A DNA stretch of 64,000 bases, taken from Parabacteroides distasonis. Its GTDB lineage: Bacteria; Bacteroidota; Bacteroidia; Bacteroidales; Tannerellaceae. Below, in pieces: positions 43,530 through 53,352 of the stretch (within the stretch, counting starts at the first letter, position 1; every line of letters starts with the position of its first letter). The DNA lies in the NCBI GenBank assembly GCA_015060925.1, contig SUXM01000002.1, positions 115,645-179,644 on the forward strand, in the 5' to 3' direction. Below the pieces are notes generated by a model. The model searched no databases and was not told the origin of the DNA. It worked only from the letters and a program-made list of their open reading frames with translations. A program made the position numbers and the translations under genes.

Positions 43530-44567
43530 TTACAAATTTCTTTTCATTTTTGTAGAATCAGCTTTAGATAAAAGCCATTCTATAGCCGTATCAATGATCG
43601 TATCATATCCTTTTTGCATATCCTCATCCGTTATAGCAACTTTGATATCCGGTTCTATACCAAACTCAGTATGTTCCATATTAACATCCAACATCGGACA
43701 AGCCGAAAAACGAACTCCCCATCCATTCGGTAACTCCGAACTAAAAGGCAACCCACTACCTCCTCCGGTACGATCCCCCATAATGGTTACTTGAGGCAAA
43801 AGACGCATCACATTGACAAAATCATTCGTGGCACTATACGAATGGCGGTTCGTCAAAACCACTACCGGGTTTGTCCAACGCATATATTCAGAAGGAGAAA
43901 GATAGACCGGATGAGGTTCTGTAAAATCATTGTGTCCACTTCCATTTTTATATTGTGTATAACCCGTTAGAATCCGTTCCTCAAGAAAACGAGACGCTAT
44001 ACGGTCGGAATAAATCAAAGCTCCGCCACCATTATCACGTACATCTATGATAAGTCCCTTACACTCCTCAAAATGAGTAAAAATATAATTTAAATTCTTT
44101 TCCCCAATACCACTTGAAAAACTTCCATAGTAGATGTAACCAATTTGTTCATTTGCCAACCTCTTGTACTTCATCCCTCCGGCAATTTTATAATCAGTGC
44201 CCAAATAATTATCCTGTACCTCCTTATAAAAATTGGCTGGATAATCCTCATACCAAGCCCAATAACGTGACATATCAAAGGAGGAGATAAGATTGGTATG
44301 TCCATCTTTCACCTCCGCCAACATATTCCCTAATAAATCGAACAACTCATATTGGTTCATAGTATCTTTAACAAGCAAGCTATAACGTTCATGTACCTCA
44401 TCCCAATCTACCTCCTTGTAAGCAAAAAAGCAGTAATTTTCATCCATAATTTTCCACAATGCCTCAAAATTTTCTCGAGGTGACGAGGTATAATCTGTAG
44501 CCTTTTCACAACCGGTAAATAAAAGACAAAAGAGCAACAACTTATATATAAATATTTTAATCTGCAT
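43530..44567 (-). CDS. S41 family peptidase lipoprotein
   Basis: A 345-residue exported lipoprotein of peptidase family S41 (tricorn-core/C-terminal-processing type). A lipobox LLFTGC puts the lipidated cysteine near residue 20. The core shows DGHTNLISS, a LIIDVRDNGGGALIYSDRI strand, the catalytic serine in LTNRHSYSATNDFVNVM and the later MGDRTGGGSGLP segment, but no clear PDZ domain. It probably acts at the periplasmic or outer-membrane face; the substrate is not known. It lies 11 bases after the DUF3316 gene and close behind parC, in the same minus-strand unit. It is distinct in layout from the secreted protease at 22.8 kb. Confidence 0.88.
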   Translation of the reverse strand: MQIKIFIYKLLLFCLLFTGCEKATDYTSSPRENFEALWKIMDENYCFFAYKEVDWDEVHERYSLLVKDTMNQYELFDLLGNMLAEVKDGHTNLISSFDMSRYWAWYEDYPANFYKEVQDNYLGTDYKIAGGMKYKRLANEQIGYIYYGSFSSGIGEKNLNYIFTHFEECKGLIIDVRDNGGGALIYSDRIASRFLEERILTGYTQYKNGSGHNDFTEPHPVYLSPSEYMRWTNPVVVLTNRHSYSATNDFVNVMRLLPQVTIMGDRTGGGSGLPFSSELPNGWGVRFSACPMLDVNMEHTEFGIEPDIKVAITDEDMQKGYDTIIDTAIEWLLSKADSTKMKRNL

Positions 44568-44578
44568 AATTCAATAGA

Positions 44579-45439
44579 TTAATAATAGGCACTTCGAAAT
44601 TGATGAGCCTGCTTTTTCAATCGTTTACCACTAAAAGAGACAAACTCCTTCACCCAACCAATCATAAATGAATTAGAAAGGACATGAGTATGAATACCAT
44701 TTACATCCGTACGATAGATACTATTCAAATATCCTACACGCAAGGTAAAGTTAGAGATAGGTATATCTAACGAGAAGAGGTTTTTCATCACAAATTTATT
44801 ATGAAAGGAACTAAACCGTACAACTCCATCATGCTCTCCTTGTGTCAAAAAATAATAAGGTTCCCCCTTATGCACAGAGAAAAGAATTCCCATAAAAGGG
44901 ATCTCTGCTTGATAACGGAATGTGAGAGGACACTTTTTTATATGAAAGTTATAAATAGCCATCGCTGATAAGTTCATATCCCAGTCCAATTTCCCGGATA
45001 CTGGATTATTACTATTACGAGTATTATAAATAAATCCTCCGGACAGACGGGTTGAAGCTCCTGCCAATAACTTTAAACCAGGGAACAAAGAGGTAAACCG
45101 GTAATGATACCCTAAGGAATAATCAGCAAAACCGGCATATTCAGAAGCTGTACCGGCTCCATTCTGAGTAGAGCCAAACTCCACATTAATTAACTGTTGG
45201 CGAGAGATTCTGTAATCTGCCAACTTCACCACCTTCATCCGTTCATTCAAAACACGGATTACCCAACCTGTGTAGTTAATATCCGTACTTGGTGAAAGAT
45301 AGGTATCCCTTAGGTTATATCCTCCTATGCCGATAGTCGTACTTGCATTAGTCGAATGGACTTTCTCTATTTCCGATTGCGCATGAAGCGACCATCCAAT
45401 ATTAAAAAATAAAAAAACAAAAACGAGTATAATTCTCAT
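44579..45439 (-). CDS. DUF3316 exported protein, probably outer-membrane associated
   Basis: A 286-residue protein with a signal peptide (MRIILVFVFLFFNIGWSLHAQ). The rest is beta-rich with short alternating strands (LINVEFGSTQNGAGTAS, YSLGYHYRFTSLFPGLKLLAGAS, FTLRVGYLNSIY) ending in an aromatic residue, as in small outer-membrane beta-barrels. The family is known in Bacteroidales, where it is often found next to topoisomerase IV subunit A; that is the arrangement here (6 bases from parC). No function has been assigned that I know of. Confidence 0.75.
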   Translation of the reverse strand: MRIILVFVFLFFNIGWSLHAQSEIEKVHSTNASTTIGIGGYNLRDTYLSPSTDINYTGWVIRVLNERMKVVKLADYRISRQQLINVEFGSTQNGAGTASEYAGFADYSLGYHYRFTSLFPGLKLLAGASTRLSGGFIYNTRNSNNPVSGKLDWDMNLSAMAIYNFHIKKCPLTFRYQAEIPFMGILFSVHKGEPYYFLTQGEHDGVVRFSSFHNKFVMKNLFSLDIPISNFTLRVGYLNSIYRTDVNGIHTHVLSNSFMIGWVKEFVSFSGKRLKKQAHQFRSAYY

Positions 45440-45445
45440 ACCCCA

Positions 45446-48148
45446 CTACTCATCAAAAAGTTTCATTTGTCCGGTTATCTCATCCAAAATATCAGTTTGG
45501 CTTTTCTCAGATTCTCCCTCGATTATACCCTCTTCATCCTCATTCTCCTCCTTTTGCTGTGTCTCCGTTTTCGAAGCAAAGCGAACCGGATCAAGTTCAT
45601 TAATCGTTTCTATTTCAAAAGTTGAGATTCGTTTACCCTTAGCTTTAAAACCTTTCACCCCAATAAATTCCTCTGCATCCAAAACCAATGGTTCACGGAA
45701 AGCATCATGTCCTCCAAACACCACCTCTATTCGCGGATAAACCTCATCAGTCAATAACATCAACCGGTTCTTCGGATTCTCACCCAAGAAGTTTTGTTTG
45801 CGAACCGTACCCTCCAACAAGAAACGCTTGAGATAGAAATATTTTTGGTCTGCATCATAATAAACAGCCGTCCAAACCTTCATTGAATCATTCTTTTCAA
45901 TAACCAATATATTATCGTCATAATGGTTACTTAAATCAAAATTAGTCGTAAAAAACTCTCCATTTTGTTGAATCACCAAAATCATATCTTCACTTTGGAA
46001 TTCACCTAATTCCTCTCCCCTGCCATCATAGTTCAACCGTAAAATGTCCCGATCAAACCATACCATCCTGCCTCCTAACGTAGAGCTTCCCTTCTGTTTT
46101 AAACTAATCTTATGAACATCCGCTTTTGTCAAAAGATTACCCATTGACCCTCGTCCTTTTATAGCAACTTCACTGAAATCTTTTTCAAATACCAAAAGTT
46201 TCTGGCGAGGTTTAGGTTTCAATATCACCTTGACTGTCTCAGCCTCTCCATTCATATTAGCACTAAAATAAAGGATACGAGAACCTTCTGTTCCTTTTGT
46301 CACATCATACTCCCTATCCCTTGTCACTCCTGTAACTGCAAAACGTTTGATATGGTTAAAACCGGCCTTCCCATCCCGATAAATCACATTGTAAATTGTA
46401 CGGTTATCGTTACGTTTAAAAACATTCAAGTAAATAATATCTTTTCCGACAAACATCTTTTCACTCACCTTCACGACCTTGTATATACCATTCCTATAAA
46501 ACAAGATAATATCATCAATATCCGAGCAATTACATACAAATTCATCTTTTTTCAATCCGGTACCTATAAAGCCTTCAGTCCTATTGATATAAAGTTTTTC
46601 ATTAGCTTCCACCACTTTCGTTGCTTCAATCGTGTCGAAATTACGCACCTCTGTCAGTCGCGGATAATTCTTTCCATATTTTTCTTTCAGCATCAAAAAC
46701 CAGTCGATGGTATATTCCACAATATGTGCCAAATGATTATCAATCTTAGCAATATCTTCTTTATACTGGGCAATAATCGCATTACTCTTATCCGTATTAA
46801 ATTTCAAAATACGTCCCATCTTGATCTCCATCAACTTCAAGATATCCTCACGTGTCACCTCACGAATGAATTGAGGTTTAAAAGGGGTCAGTCGTTTATC
46901 AATATGAGCAACTGCCACATCCATATCTTTAGCCTCCTCAAACTCTCTATCTTTATAGATCCGTTCTTCTATAAATATTTTCTCCAAAGAGGCAAAAAAG
47001 AGAGACTCTTCCAGTTCATTTTTTTGTATCTCCAATTCAGTCCGGAGCAATCGTAAGGTGTCATCTGTAGAGTGTTTCAACACATCACTCACCGTTAAGA
47101 AGTGAGGTTTGTTATCCATAATGACACAACAGTTCGGAGAGATACTGATCTCACAATCTGTAAAGGCATACAATGCGTCAATGGTTTTATCAGAAGACAC
47201 ACCCGGAGCCAAATGTACTAAAATCTCCACGTTACGGGCTGTATTATCATCAACCTTTTTAATCTTGATTTTACCCTTTTCATTAGCCTTTAGAATTGAC
47301 TCAATAATCGTAGACGTTGTTTTTCCAAAAGGAATTTCATTTATTACCAAGGTCTTATTATCTTGCTTAGTAATCTTTGCACGGACCTTGACCGAACCTC
47401 CTCGTTCTCCATCATTATATTTAGAGACATCTATATACCCACCTGTCTGGAAATCCGGATACAAAACAAACGATTCCCCCCTCAGGTAAGCGACTGCTGC
47501 ATCCAACAACTCATTGAAATTATGAGGTAAAATCTTAGAAGAAAGTCCTACTGCAATACCTTCTACCCCTTGTGCCAACAACAAAGGGAATTTCACAGGA
47601 AGTGTAACCGGTTCCTTATTTCTTCCATCATACGAAAGTTGCCAAATCGTGGTTTTAGGATTAAAGACTGTTTCCAAAGCAAATTTAGAAAGACGGGCTT
47701 CAATATAACGAGGAGCAGCCGCTCCATCTCCGGTTAAAATATTTCCCCAGTTCCCTTGACAATCAATCAATAGATCTTTTTGACCTAATTGAACCAAGGC
47801 ATCCCCGATAGAAGCATCCCCATGAGGGTGAAACTGCATCGTATGCCCAACAATATTGGCCACTTTATTATAGCGTCCATCATCCAACCGTTTCATAGAA
47901 TGCAGGATACGGCGCTGAACCGGCTTCAACCCATCATTAATATGTGGGACGGCACGTTCCAATATCACATAAGATGCATAATCCAAGAACCAATCCTGAT
48001 ACATCCCCGACAGATGATAAGATATCCTGTTTTCCGATTTTACCGGTACCTTATAATCCGAATGTGTCTCCTGGCTCTTCTTCGATTGTTTCTCTAAACC
48101 TTTTACCTCTTCACTATCGTTTAGCTCTGTTATATCTTCTGGTCTCAT
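45446..48148 (-). CDS. parC: DNA topoisomerase IV subunit A (ParC; type IIA cleavage subunit)
   Basis: A 900-residue DNA cleavage subunit that acts with ParE in chromosome decatenation. The core shows SYVILERAVPHINDGLKPVQRRILHSM, VGHTMQFHPHGDASIGDAL, GNWGNILTGDGAAAPRYIE with the active tyrosine (Tyr148), and the gate region GKTTSTIIESILKANEKGKIKIKK. A long C-terminal part (roughly residue 500 on) is less like the six-bladed GyrA wheel with a GyrA-box, which supports topoisomerase IV rather than gyrase. The acidic tail (EDEEGIIEGESEKSQ) is unusual but common in this phylum. The partner parE is 23 kb away. Confidence 0.93.
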   Translation of the reverse strand: MRPEDITELNDSEEVKGLEKQSKKSQETHSDYKVPVKSENRISYHLSGMYQDWFLDYASYVILERAVPHINDGLKPVQRRILHSMKRLDDGRYNKVANIVGHTMQFHPHGDASIGDALVQLGQKDLLIDCQGNWGNILTGDGAAAPRYIEARLSKFALETVFNPKTTIWQLSYDGRNKEPVTLPVKFPLLLAQGVEGIAVGLSSKILPHNFNELLDAAVAYLRGESFVLYPDFQTGGYIDVSKYNDGERGGSVKVRAKITKQDNKTLVINEIPFGKTTSTIIESILKANEKGKIKIKKVDDNTARNVEILVHLAPGVSSDKTIDALYAFTDCEISISPNCCVIMDNKPHFLTVSDVLKHSTDDTLRLLRTELEIQKNELEESLFFASLEKIFIEERIYKDREFEEAKDMDVAVAHIDKRLTPFKPQFIREVTREDILKLMEIKMGRILKFNTDKSNAIIAQYKEDIAKIDNHLAHIVEYTIDWFLMLKEKYGKNYPRLTEVRNFDTIEATKVVEANEKLYINRTEGFIGTGLKKDEFVCNCSDIDDIILFYRNGIYKVVKVSEKMFVGKDIIYLNVFKRNDNRTIYNVIYRDGKAGFNHIKRFAVTGVTRDREYDVTKGTEGSRILYFSANMNGEAETVKVILKPKPRQKLLVFEKDFSEVAIKGRGSMGNLLTKADVHKISLKQKGSSTLGGRMVWFDRDILRLNYDGRGEELGEFQSEDMILVIQQNGEFFTTNFDLSNHYDDNILVIEKNDSMKVWTAVYYDADQKYFYLKRFLLEGTVRKQNFLGENPKNRLMLLTDEVYPRIEVVFGGHDAFREPLVLDAEEFIGVKGFKAKGKRISTFEIETINELDPVRFASKTETQQKEENEDEEGIIEGESEKSQTDILDEITGQMKLFDE

Positions 48149-48330
48149 AATAACTCCGGAGTATTAGGCTGTAAATATACAAAATCCAAACGAAATAATA
48201 AAAAGAGTAAATTGATAATAGATTTATATACGTTATTTATTCAAATCATAGAGATATAAACACTTAAAATCTCCACTTACAGCCCAAATACAATCCTTTT
48301 CCAAACAGATTGTCAAAGCATTCTCTAACT

Positions 48331-48390
48331 AAGTCGGATGTAATAAAGAATTAAGTCGGACTTATTTCCAATTACATCCGACCTAATTTT
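48331..48390. repeat. Cluster of TCGGAnnTAATTT motifs (intergenic repeat, copy 2)
   Basis: GTCGGATGTAAT (48333-48344) is inverted exactly as ATTACATCCGAC (48371-48382), a perfect 12-bp arm with a 26-base loop. Inside the loop is TAAGTC-G-GACTTA (48352-48364), a 6-bp palindrome with one central base, and the right arm runs into ACCTAATTT. The same elements occur at 19153-19220. Confidence 0.65.
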
Positions 48391-48469
48391 CTCTTCTTCA
48401 ATATATGATAATTGCTACTTCTTCACACAATTTATAGTATGTCAAGTCGATTGTATGAAGTGTAAGTAT

Positions 48470-48477
48470 TACCTTTG
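48470..48477 (+). promoter_or_regulatory. -7 box upstream of the DUF2723 gene
   Basis: TACCTTTG is a consensus -7 box 58 bases before the ATG at 48536. A TTG at 48451-48453 is 16 bases upstream of it, shorter than the 19 seen for the tRNA promoters. Confidence 0.55.
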
Positions 48478-48535
48478 CAGACGCTTATTTGTATATCAGA
48501 ACAAAAGATAATCATTATACACTTTATACATAAGT

Positions 48536-51500
48536 ATGGGAAAATTCAAATTAATTGACAACGTGTTAGGCTGGGTCGTCTTTGCCATTGCCTCTACCGT
48601 TTATTTGATGACGATTGAACCTACTGCCAGTTTCTGGGACTGCGGTGAGTTCATCTCTTCAGCTTACAAATTAGAAGTAGGGCATCCACCTGGAGCACCT
48701 TTCTTTATGTTAACAGCAAATCTGTTTACCCAATTGGCTTCAGACCCGACATCGGTTGCCAAAATGGTGAATATCATGTCAGCATTGTTCAGTGCGTTGA
48801 CTATCTTGTTCCTGTTTTGGAGTATTACCCATTTGGCTCGTAAGATTATTGTAAAAAACAATGAAGAACCGACATTAGGACAAATCATCACTATTATGGG
48901 TAGTGGTTTAGTCGGAGCATTGGCCTATACTTTCAGCGATACTTTCTGGTTTAGTGCCGTTGAAGGAGAAGTTTATGCCTATTCATCGTTATTTACCGCT
49001 GTTGTTTTTTGGCTTATCCTTAAATGGGAAGAAGTAGCGGATAAACCGCAAGCAGACCGTTGGATCGTATTAATCGCTTACTTAATGGGATTGAGTATTG
49101 GTGTCCATCTGTTGAACCTATTGTGTATCCCAGCCATTGTTCTGGTATATTATTATAAGAAATTCCCGAATCCGACCATGAAAGGCACATTGGCAGCTCT
49201 TCTTGTCTCTTTCGCGATCGTAGGTCTTATGATGTATGGGGTTGTACAAGGTTTGGTAGAAGTATGTGGGTATTTTGAACTACTATTTGTCAATGTATTA
49301 GGTATGCCCTACAATTCCGGTGTATTTGCGTACGTATTCACCACTGTCGGTGTTTTGATTTGGGCTATCTGGGAAACAATGCGTGAGGAGATTCATCCTG
49401 TCCACATGAAGATTGCTTTTATCTTGTCAGTCGTATTAATCGGTATTCCTTTCATCGGAAGCGGCTATACATTGGCGATCCTATTAACTGCCATATTGAG
49501 TTTATTCTTGTTCAAGAGCCAAAAGGTAAATATCAAGACACTGAATACAATTTTGGTCAGTTTGATGGTTATTGTAGTCGGTTATTCGTCATATGCTTTG
49601 ATTTTAATTCGTGCGACAGCCGACACTCCTATGTGCCAAAACGCACCCAGTGATATATTTACCCTACGTACCTACCTGGCACGTGAACAATATGGTAAAA
49701 CCCCATTATTTTATGGTCAGACATTTGTATCCGAGGTTCAAAGAGAGAATGATGGAGGTAGCTGTGTACCTGTCATAGAAAAGGGAGCACCTGTTTGGAG
49801 TCGCGTAATCAAGAAAGACAAAAACGAAAAAGACCGTTACTTTATCTCTCGTTACGACGAAGAATACCAATATGTAGACGAACTAAACACGCTATTCCCT
49901 CGAATGTTCAGTTCAGACCCTCGTCATATTGAGGCTTACAAAGAATGGGCACAAGTGAAGGGACAACCGGTTAAGTATAACTATTGTGGAGAGATGAAGA
50001 GTGTCATGAAACCGACATTCGCAGAAAACTTGCGCTTCTTCTTCACTTACCAACTTAACTTCATGTACTGGCGTTATTTCATGTGGAACTTCTCCGGTCG
50101 TCAAAACGATATTCAAGGGCATGGGGATGTTATGAAAGGAAACTGGATCACCGGTATCCCATTTATTGATGAAGTATTAGTCGGACCGCAAGAAGATATG
50201 CCTAATGATATAGCCAATAATAAGGGACATAACGTCTATTATATGTTACCGTTATTGCTTGGTATTTTAGGTTTGTTGTTCCAGGCCTATTCAGGAGACA
50301 AGGGTATTCAAAGTTTTTGGGTAACATTCTTCCTGTTTTTCATGACCGGTTTAGCCATTGTATTGTATCTGAACCAAACTCCCTATCAGCCTCGTGAACG
50401 AGACTATGCATATGCAGGTTCTTTCTATGCATTCTGTATCTGGATTGGATTCGGAGTAGCTGCTTTAGCTAAAGGATTAGAGAAATATTTAAAAGCGAAT
50501 CCGGTTATTTCAGGTTCTATTGCCACAATCATCTGTCTGCTTATCCCAATCCAGATGGGTGCTCAAAACTGGGATGACCATGATCGTTCAGGTCGTTATG
50601 TGTGCCGCGATTTCGGTGCAAACTACTTAGAATCATGCGAACCAAATGCTGTCATCTTTACCAATGGTGACAACGATACTTTCCCATTGTGGTATGCACA
50701 AGAGGTAGAGGGTATCCGTACTGACGTGCGTGTATGTAACACCAGCTATTTGCAAACAGATTGGTACACAGACCAAATGAAGAAGCAGGCTTATGAGTCA
50801 GCTCCATTACCTATCACATGGACACGTGACCAATATATCCAAGGCAAACGTGACGCTGCCTATGTATTCCCGCTTACCAAAGATTCTATCGAACTGAATA
50901 CTGCCCTAAATTTCGTTCGTAGTGATGATCCGAAGTTCAAAAAGATTCCGGGTATTAATCAAGAATTGGACTACATCCCGGCAGACCGCTTGTATTACAA
51001 TGTCGATTCTGTTGCTGCAGCCAAAGCATTAGGAGGAAAAACAGAAGGCATGGTTAAGCAGATGATGATTAATCTGCAAGGTAAAAATGCGTTGGGTAAG
51101 CAAGAATTGACAATCTTGGATATGTTGCAAACTAATAACTTTGAACGTCCGATTTATTATGCGATTACTGTTAGCCCGGATCAATTTGTAAACTTGGATC
51201 GCTACTTTGAGCAAACCGGTTTGGCTTATCAAATCCTTCCAAAAGATGCCAACAAAGCTATCAATACGGAAAAGATGTATGATAATGTCATGAACAAGTT
51301 CAAATGGGGTGGAGTTGATCAACCGGGTGTCTATATTGATGAGAATGTCATGCGTATGTGTAAGAGTTATCGTATGATGTTATTTAATAAATTGGCAGAG
51401 GCATTGATTAATGAGGGTAAAAATGATAAGGCTTTGGATATATTGGATAAATGTATGCAAGTACTTCCTCCTGAAAATATACCTTTGGACTATACGGCTC

Positions 51501-51772
51501 TTTCTACCGGTGAGCTATATTATGTATTGGGACAAAAGGAAAAAGCTGAAGAGGTGTTCACCGGCATTGCTGATGATGCCATCCGTACAATAAACTGGAT
51601 CTTCCGTTTAAATCCGGCACAATTAGCTTCTGTGGAATCAGAATTACAACATAACTTGGCCGTTTTGAATCAAGTATTGGTAGTAAGTAAACACTATAAT
51701 CCTGAATTTGGGAAGAAATATCAAGAAGAGTTTGACAACTTCCGAATGGCTTATGGTTCAGTGAACAGATAA
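48536..51772 (+). CDS. DUF2723 family polytopic membrane protein (putative GT-C-type glycosyltransferase)
   Basis: A 1078-residue protein found widely in Bacteroidetes. The DUF2723 domain begins with VYLMTIEPTASFWDCGEFISSAYKLEVGHPPGAPFF, in which the FWDCGEF acidic motif sits in a loop after the first helix, as in GT-C enzymes such as protein O-mannosyltransferases. About ten hydrophobic segments follow, then the TPYQPRERDYAYAGSFYAF stretch and a soluble C-terminal half of some 450 residues with helical repeats of TPR type near the end (ALDILDKCMQVLP, EKAEEVFTGIADDA). Role and acceptor are unknown; protein or lipid glycosylation is a reasonable guess. It is the first gene before a NodB deacetylase. 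Confidence 0.85.
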   Translation: MGKFKLIDNVLGWVVFAIASTVYLMTIEPTASFWDCGEFISSAYKLEVGHPPGAPFFMLTANLFTQLASDPTSVAKMVNIMSALFSALTILFLFWSITHLARKIIVKNNEEPTLGQIITIMGSGLVGALAYTFSDTFWFSAVEGEVYAYSSLFTAVVFWLILKWEEVADKPQADRWIVLIAYLMGLSIGVHLLNLLCIPAIVLVYYYKKFPNPTMKGTLAALLVSFAIVGLMMYGVVQGLVEVCGYFELLFVNVLGMPYNSGVFAYVFTTVGVLIWAIWETMREEIHPVHMKIAFILSVVLIGIPFIGSGYTLAILLTAILSLFLFKSQKVNIKTLNTILVSLMVIVVGYSSYALILIRATADTPMCQNAPSDIFTLRTYLAREQYGKTPLFYGQTFVSEVQRENDGGSCVPVIEKGAPVWSRVIKKDKNEKDRYFISRYDEEYQYVDELNTLFPRMFSSDPRHIEAYKEWAQVKGQPVKYNYCGEMKSVMKPTFAENLRFFFTYQLNFMYWRYFMWNFSGRQNDIQGHGDVMKGNWITGIPFIDEVLVGPQEDMPNDIANNKGHNVYYMLPLLLGILGLLFQAYSGDKGIQSFWVTFFLFFMTGLAIVLYLNQTPYQPRERDYAYAGSFYAFCIWIGFGVAALAKGLEKYLKANPVISGSIATIICLLIPIQMGAQNWDDHDRSGRYVCRDFGANYLESCEPNAVIFTNGDNDTFPLWYAQEVEGIRTDVRVCNTSYLQTDWYTDQMKKQAYESAPLPITWTRDQYIQGKRDAAYVFPLTKDSIELNTALNFVRSDDPKFKKIPGINQELDYIPADRLYYNVDSVAAAKALGGKTEGMVKQMMINLQGKNALGKQELTILDMLQTNNFERPIYYAITVSPDQFVNLDRYFEQTGLAYQILPKDANKAINTEKMYDNVMNKFKWGGVDQPGVYIDENVMRMCKSYRMMLFNKLAEALINEGKNDKALDILDKCMQVLPPENIPLDYTALSTGELYYVLGQKEKAEEVFTGIADDAIRTINWIFRLNPAQLASVESELQHNLAVLNQVLVVSKHYNPEFGKKYQEEFDNFRMAYGSVNR

Positions 51773-51778
51773 GAAACG

Positions 51779-52387
51779 ATGTTTATAGAGCAACCACCCT
51801 GGTTCTACAGGGTTTTATTTCCCGGGGTAACCTGGCGGATTCCGACCAAACCAAAGTGTGTGTATCTCACCTTTGATGATGGCCCAATCCCCGAGGTTAC
51901 CCCTTGGGTTTTAGACACATTGGATAAATATGGGATAAAAGCCACCTTTTTTTGTGTGGGTGACAATGTCCGCAAATATCCGGAAACCTACCGAATGGTC
52001 ATAGAGCGTGGTCACCAAGTGGGTAACCATACCTTTAACCATATCCAAGGACTTCGTTTCTGGACAAAAAATTACCTTGCCAATATTGAAAAGGCAGCCC
52101 TATACATCCAAAGTGACCTGTTCAGACCTCCCCATGGACACATGCGTTTTCCACAGGTGTTGGCCCTCCGTAAATTATACCGAATCATCATGTGGGACGT
52201 TGTCACACGTGATTACAGTCCACACTTGAACTCTGATGATGTATTCAATGTGGTTAAGAGATATACACGCAACGGTTCCATCATCGTCTTCCATGATTCA
52301 TTGAAGGCTGAAAAAAACATGCGTGAAGCAATGCCTCGTTCCATCGAGTGGTTGTTGGAACAGGGTTATGAATTTAAAACACTATAA
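51779..52387 (+). CDS. Polysaccharide deacetylase family protein (NodB homology)
   Basis: A 202-residue carbohydrate esterase 4-type domain. It shows motif 1 YLTFDDGPIPEVT with the catalytic and metal-binding aspartates, motif 2 GHQVGNHTFNH with the zinc histidines, motif 3 LFRPPHGHMRF (arginine), motif 4 MWDVVTRDYSP and motif 5 IVFHDS. Such enzymes remove N- or O-acetyl groups from peptidoglycan or surface glycans. There is no cleavable signal peptide, only a short hydrophobic start, so its location is uncertain. It follows the DUF2723 gene after 6 bases and precedes queG. Confidence 0.9.
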   Translation: MFIEQPPWFYRVLFPGVTWRIPTKPKCVYLTFDDGPIPEVTPWVLDTLDKYGIKATFFCVGDNVRKYPETYRMVIERGHQVGNHTFNHIQGLRFWTKNYLANIEKAALYIQSDLFRPPHGHMRFPQVLALRKLYRIIMWDVVTRDYSPHLNSDDVFNVVKRYTRNGSIIVFHDSLKAEKNMREAMPRSIEWLLEQGYEFKTL

Positions 52388-52399
52388 AGGATTTTTCTT

Positions 52400-53344
52400 T
52401 TGCAACTCTCTGCCCAACATATTAAACAAAAGGCTCAAGAAATCGGATTTGATGCTTGTGGCATTGCCCAAGTAACATCCATAGAAAACGAAGCCCACTA
52501 TTTTGACCAGTGGATTACAGAAGGTTACCATGCAGGGATGCACTACATGGAAAATCATCGGGATATTCGCTTGAATCCGGAGGGATTGGTAAAAGGAGCA
52601 CGAAGTGTCATTTCTGTAGCCCTCAACTATTATCCACCCAAGAGATTACCCGAAGAACTCCCTCACATTGCCTATTATGCATATGGGAAAGATTACCATA
52701 TCGTAGTAAAGGAGATGTTACAAAAATTATGGAAAGAACTACTTCTTTCCTATATACCAGAAAATAAATTGACAGACGAAACACCTATAGCCCGTTGCTT
52801 TACAGATTCCGCCCCTATCTTGGAACGATACTGGGCATGGAAAGCCGGATTGGGATGGATTGGGAAAAACACAAACTTGATTATCCCGGGAAAAGGTTCT
52901 TTCTTCTTTTTAGGTGAGATTATAACGACATGGGAAGTTGATGTATATGACAACCCACAAAAAAACCGATGTGGAAACTGTACCCGCTGTTTAGAGGCAT
53001 GCCCAACAGGGGCATTGGAACAGAAGATGAAATTGAATGCAAACAAATGCCTATCTTACTTAACTATAGAGAATCGTGGAGAGATTCCAACAGAACAGGC
53101 CCATCTGTTAGGGAATCGAATCTACGGTTGCGATACATGCCAAGAGGTATGTCCATGGAATCGTTTTGCCTATCCCACTTCCATAAAAGCTTTTCATCCC
53201 ACAACCAATCTACTTTCCATACGAAAAGAGGATTTAAAGGATTTTTCTCGTGAAGATTACACACGTATCTTCACCCAATCAGCTGTTAAAAGAGCTAAAT
53301 ACGAAGGATTATTACGAAACATCAACCAATGGTTGACAAAATAA
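52400..53344 (+). CDS. queG: Epoxyqueuosine reductase
   Basis: A 314-residue cobalamin-dependent enzyme that reduces epoxyqueuosine to queuosine in the tRNA wobble position. The N-terminal QKAQEIGFDACGIA, GARSVISVALNYY and KAGLGWIGKNTNLI segments, and two [4Fe-4S] ferredoxin clusters CGNCTRCLEACPTG and CDTCQEVCPWNRF, are characteristic. It begins with a TTG at 52400: no ATG lies upstream in frame before the previous gene's end, and the first internal ATG would remove about 45 conserved residues. It is the last gene of the + strand unit and nearly touches the convergent YqaA gene. Confidence 0.93.
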   Translation: MQLSAQHIKQKAQEIGFDACGIAQVTSIENEAHYFDQWITEGYHAGMHYMENHRDIRLNPEGLVKGARSVISVALNYYPPKRLPEELPHIAYYAYGKDYHIVVKEMLQKLWKELLLSYIPENKLTDETPIARCFTDSAPILERYWAWKAGLGWIGKNTNLIIPGKGSFFFLGEIITTWEVDVYDNPQKNRCGNCTRCLEACPTGALEQKMKLNANKCLSYLTIENRGEIPTEQAHLLGNRIYGCDTCQEVCPWNRFAYPTSIKAFHPTTNLLSIRKEDLKDFSREDYTRIFTQSAVKRAKYEGLLRNINQWLTK

Positions 53345-53352
53345 AAGAGGGA

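Larger units (their letters stand above)
48149..48535. other. Divergent intergenic region between parC and the DUF2723 gene
   Basis: This 387-base AT-rich spacer has no convincing coding sequence or RNA gene. It holds the second cluster of TCGGAnnTAATTT motifs (48331-48390) and a -7 box (48470-48477) for the downstream gene. Nothing else was recognised on either strand. Confidence 0.6.

Noticed and set aside
43360..43794. 144-codon + strand frame running through tRNA-Leu
   Set aside because: It reads through a tRNA gene on the other strand and the S41 gene in antisense; the tRNA is certain.
46352..47056. Long + strand frame antisense to parC (234 codons)
   Set aside because: It lies wholly inside the well-supported parC gene, has no motifs and a composition typical of antisense reading; no start signal is visible.
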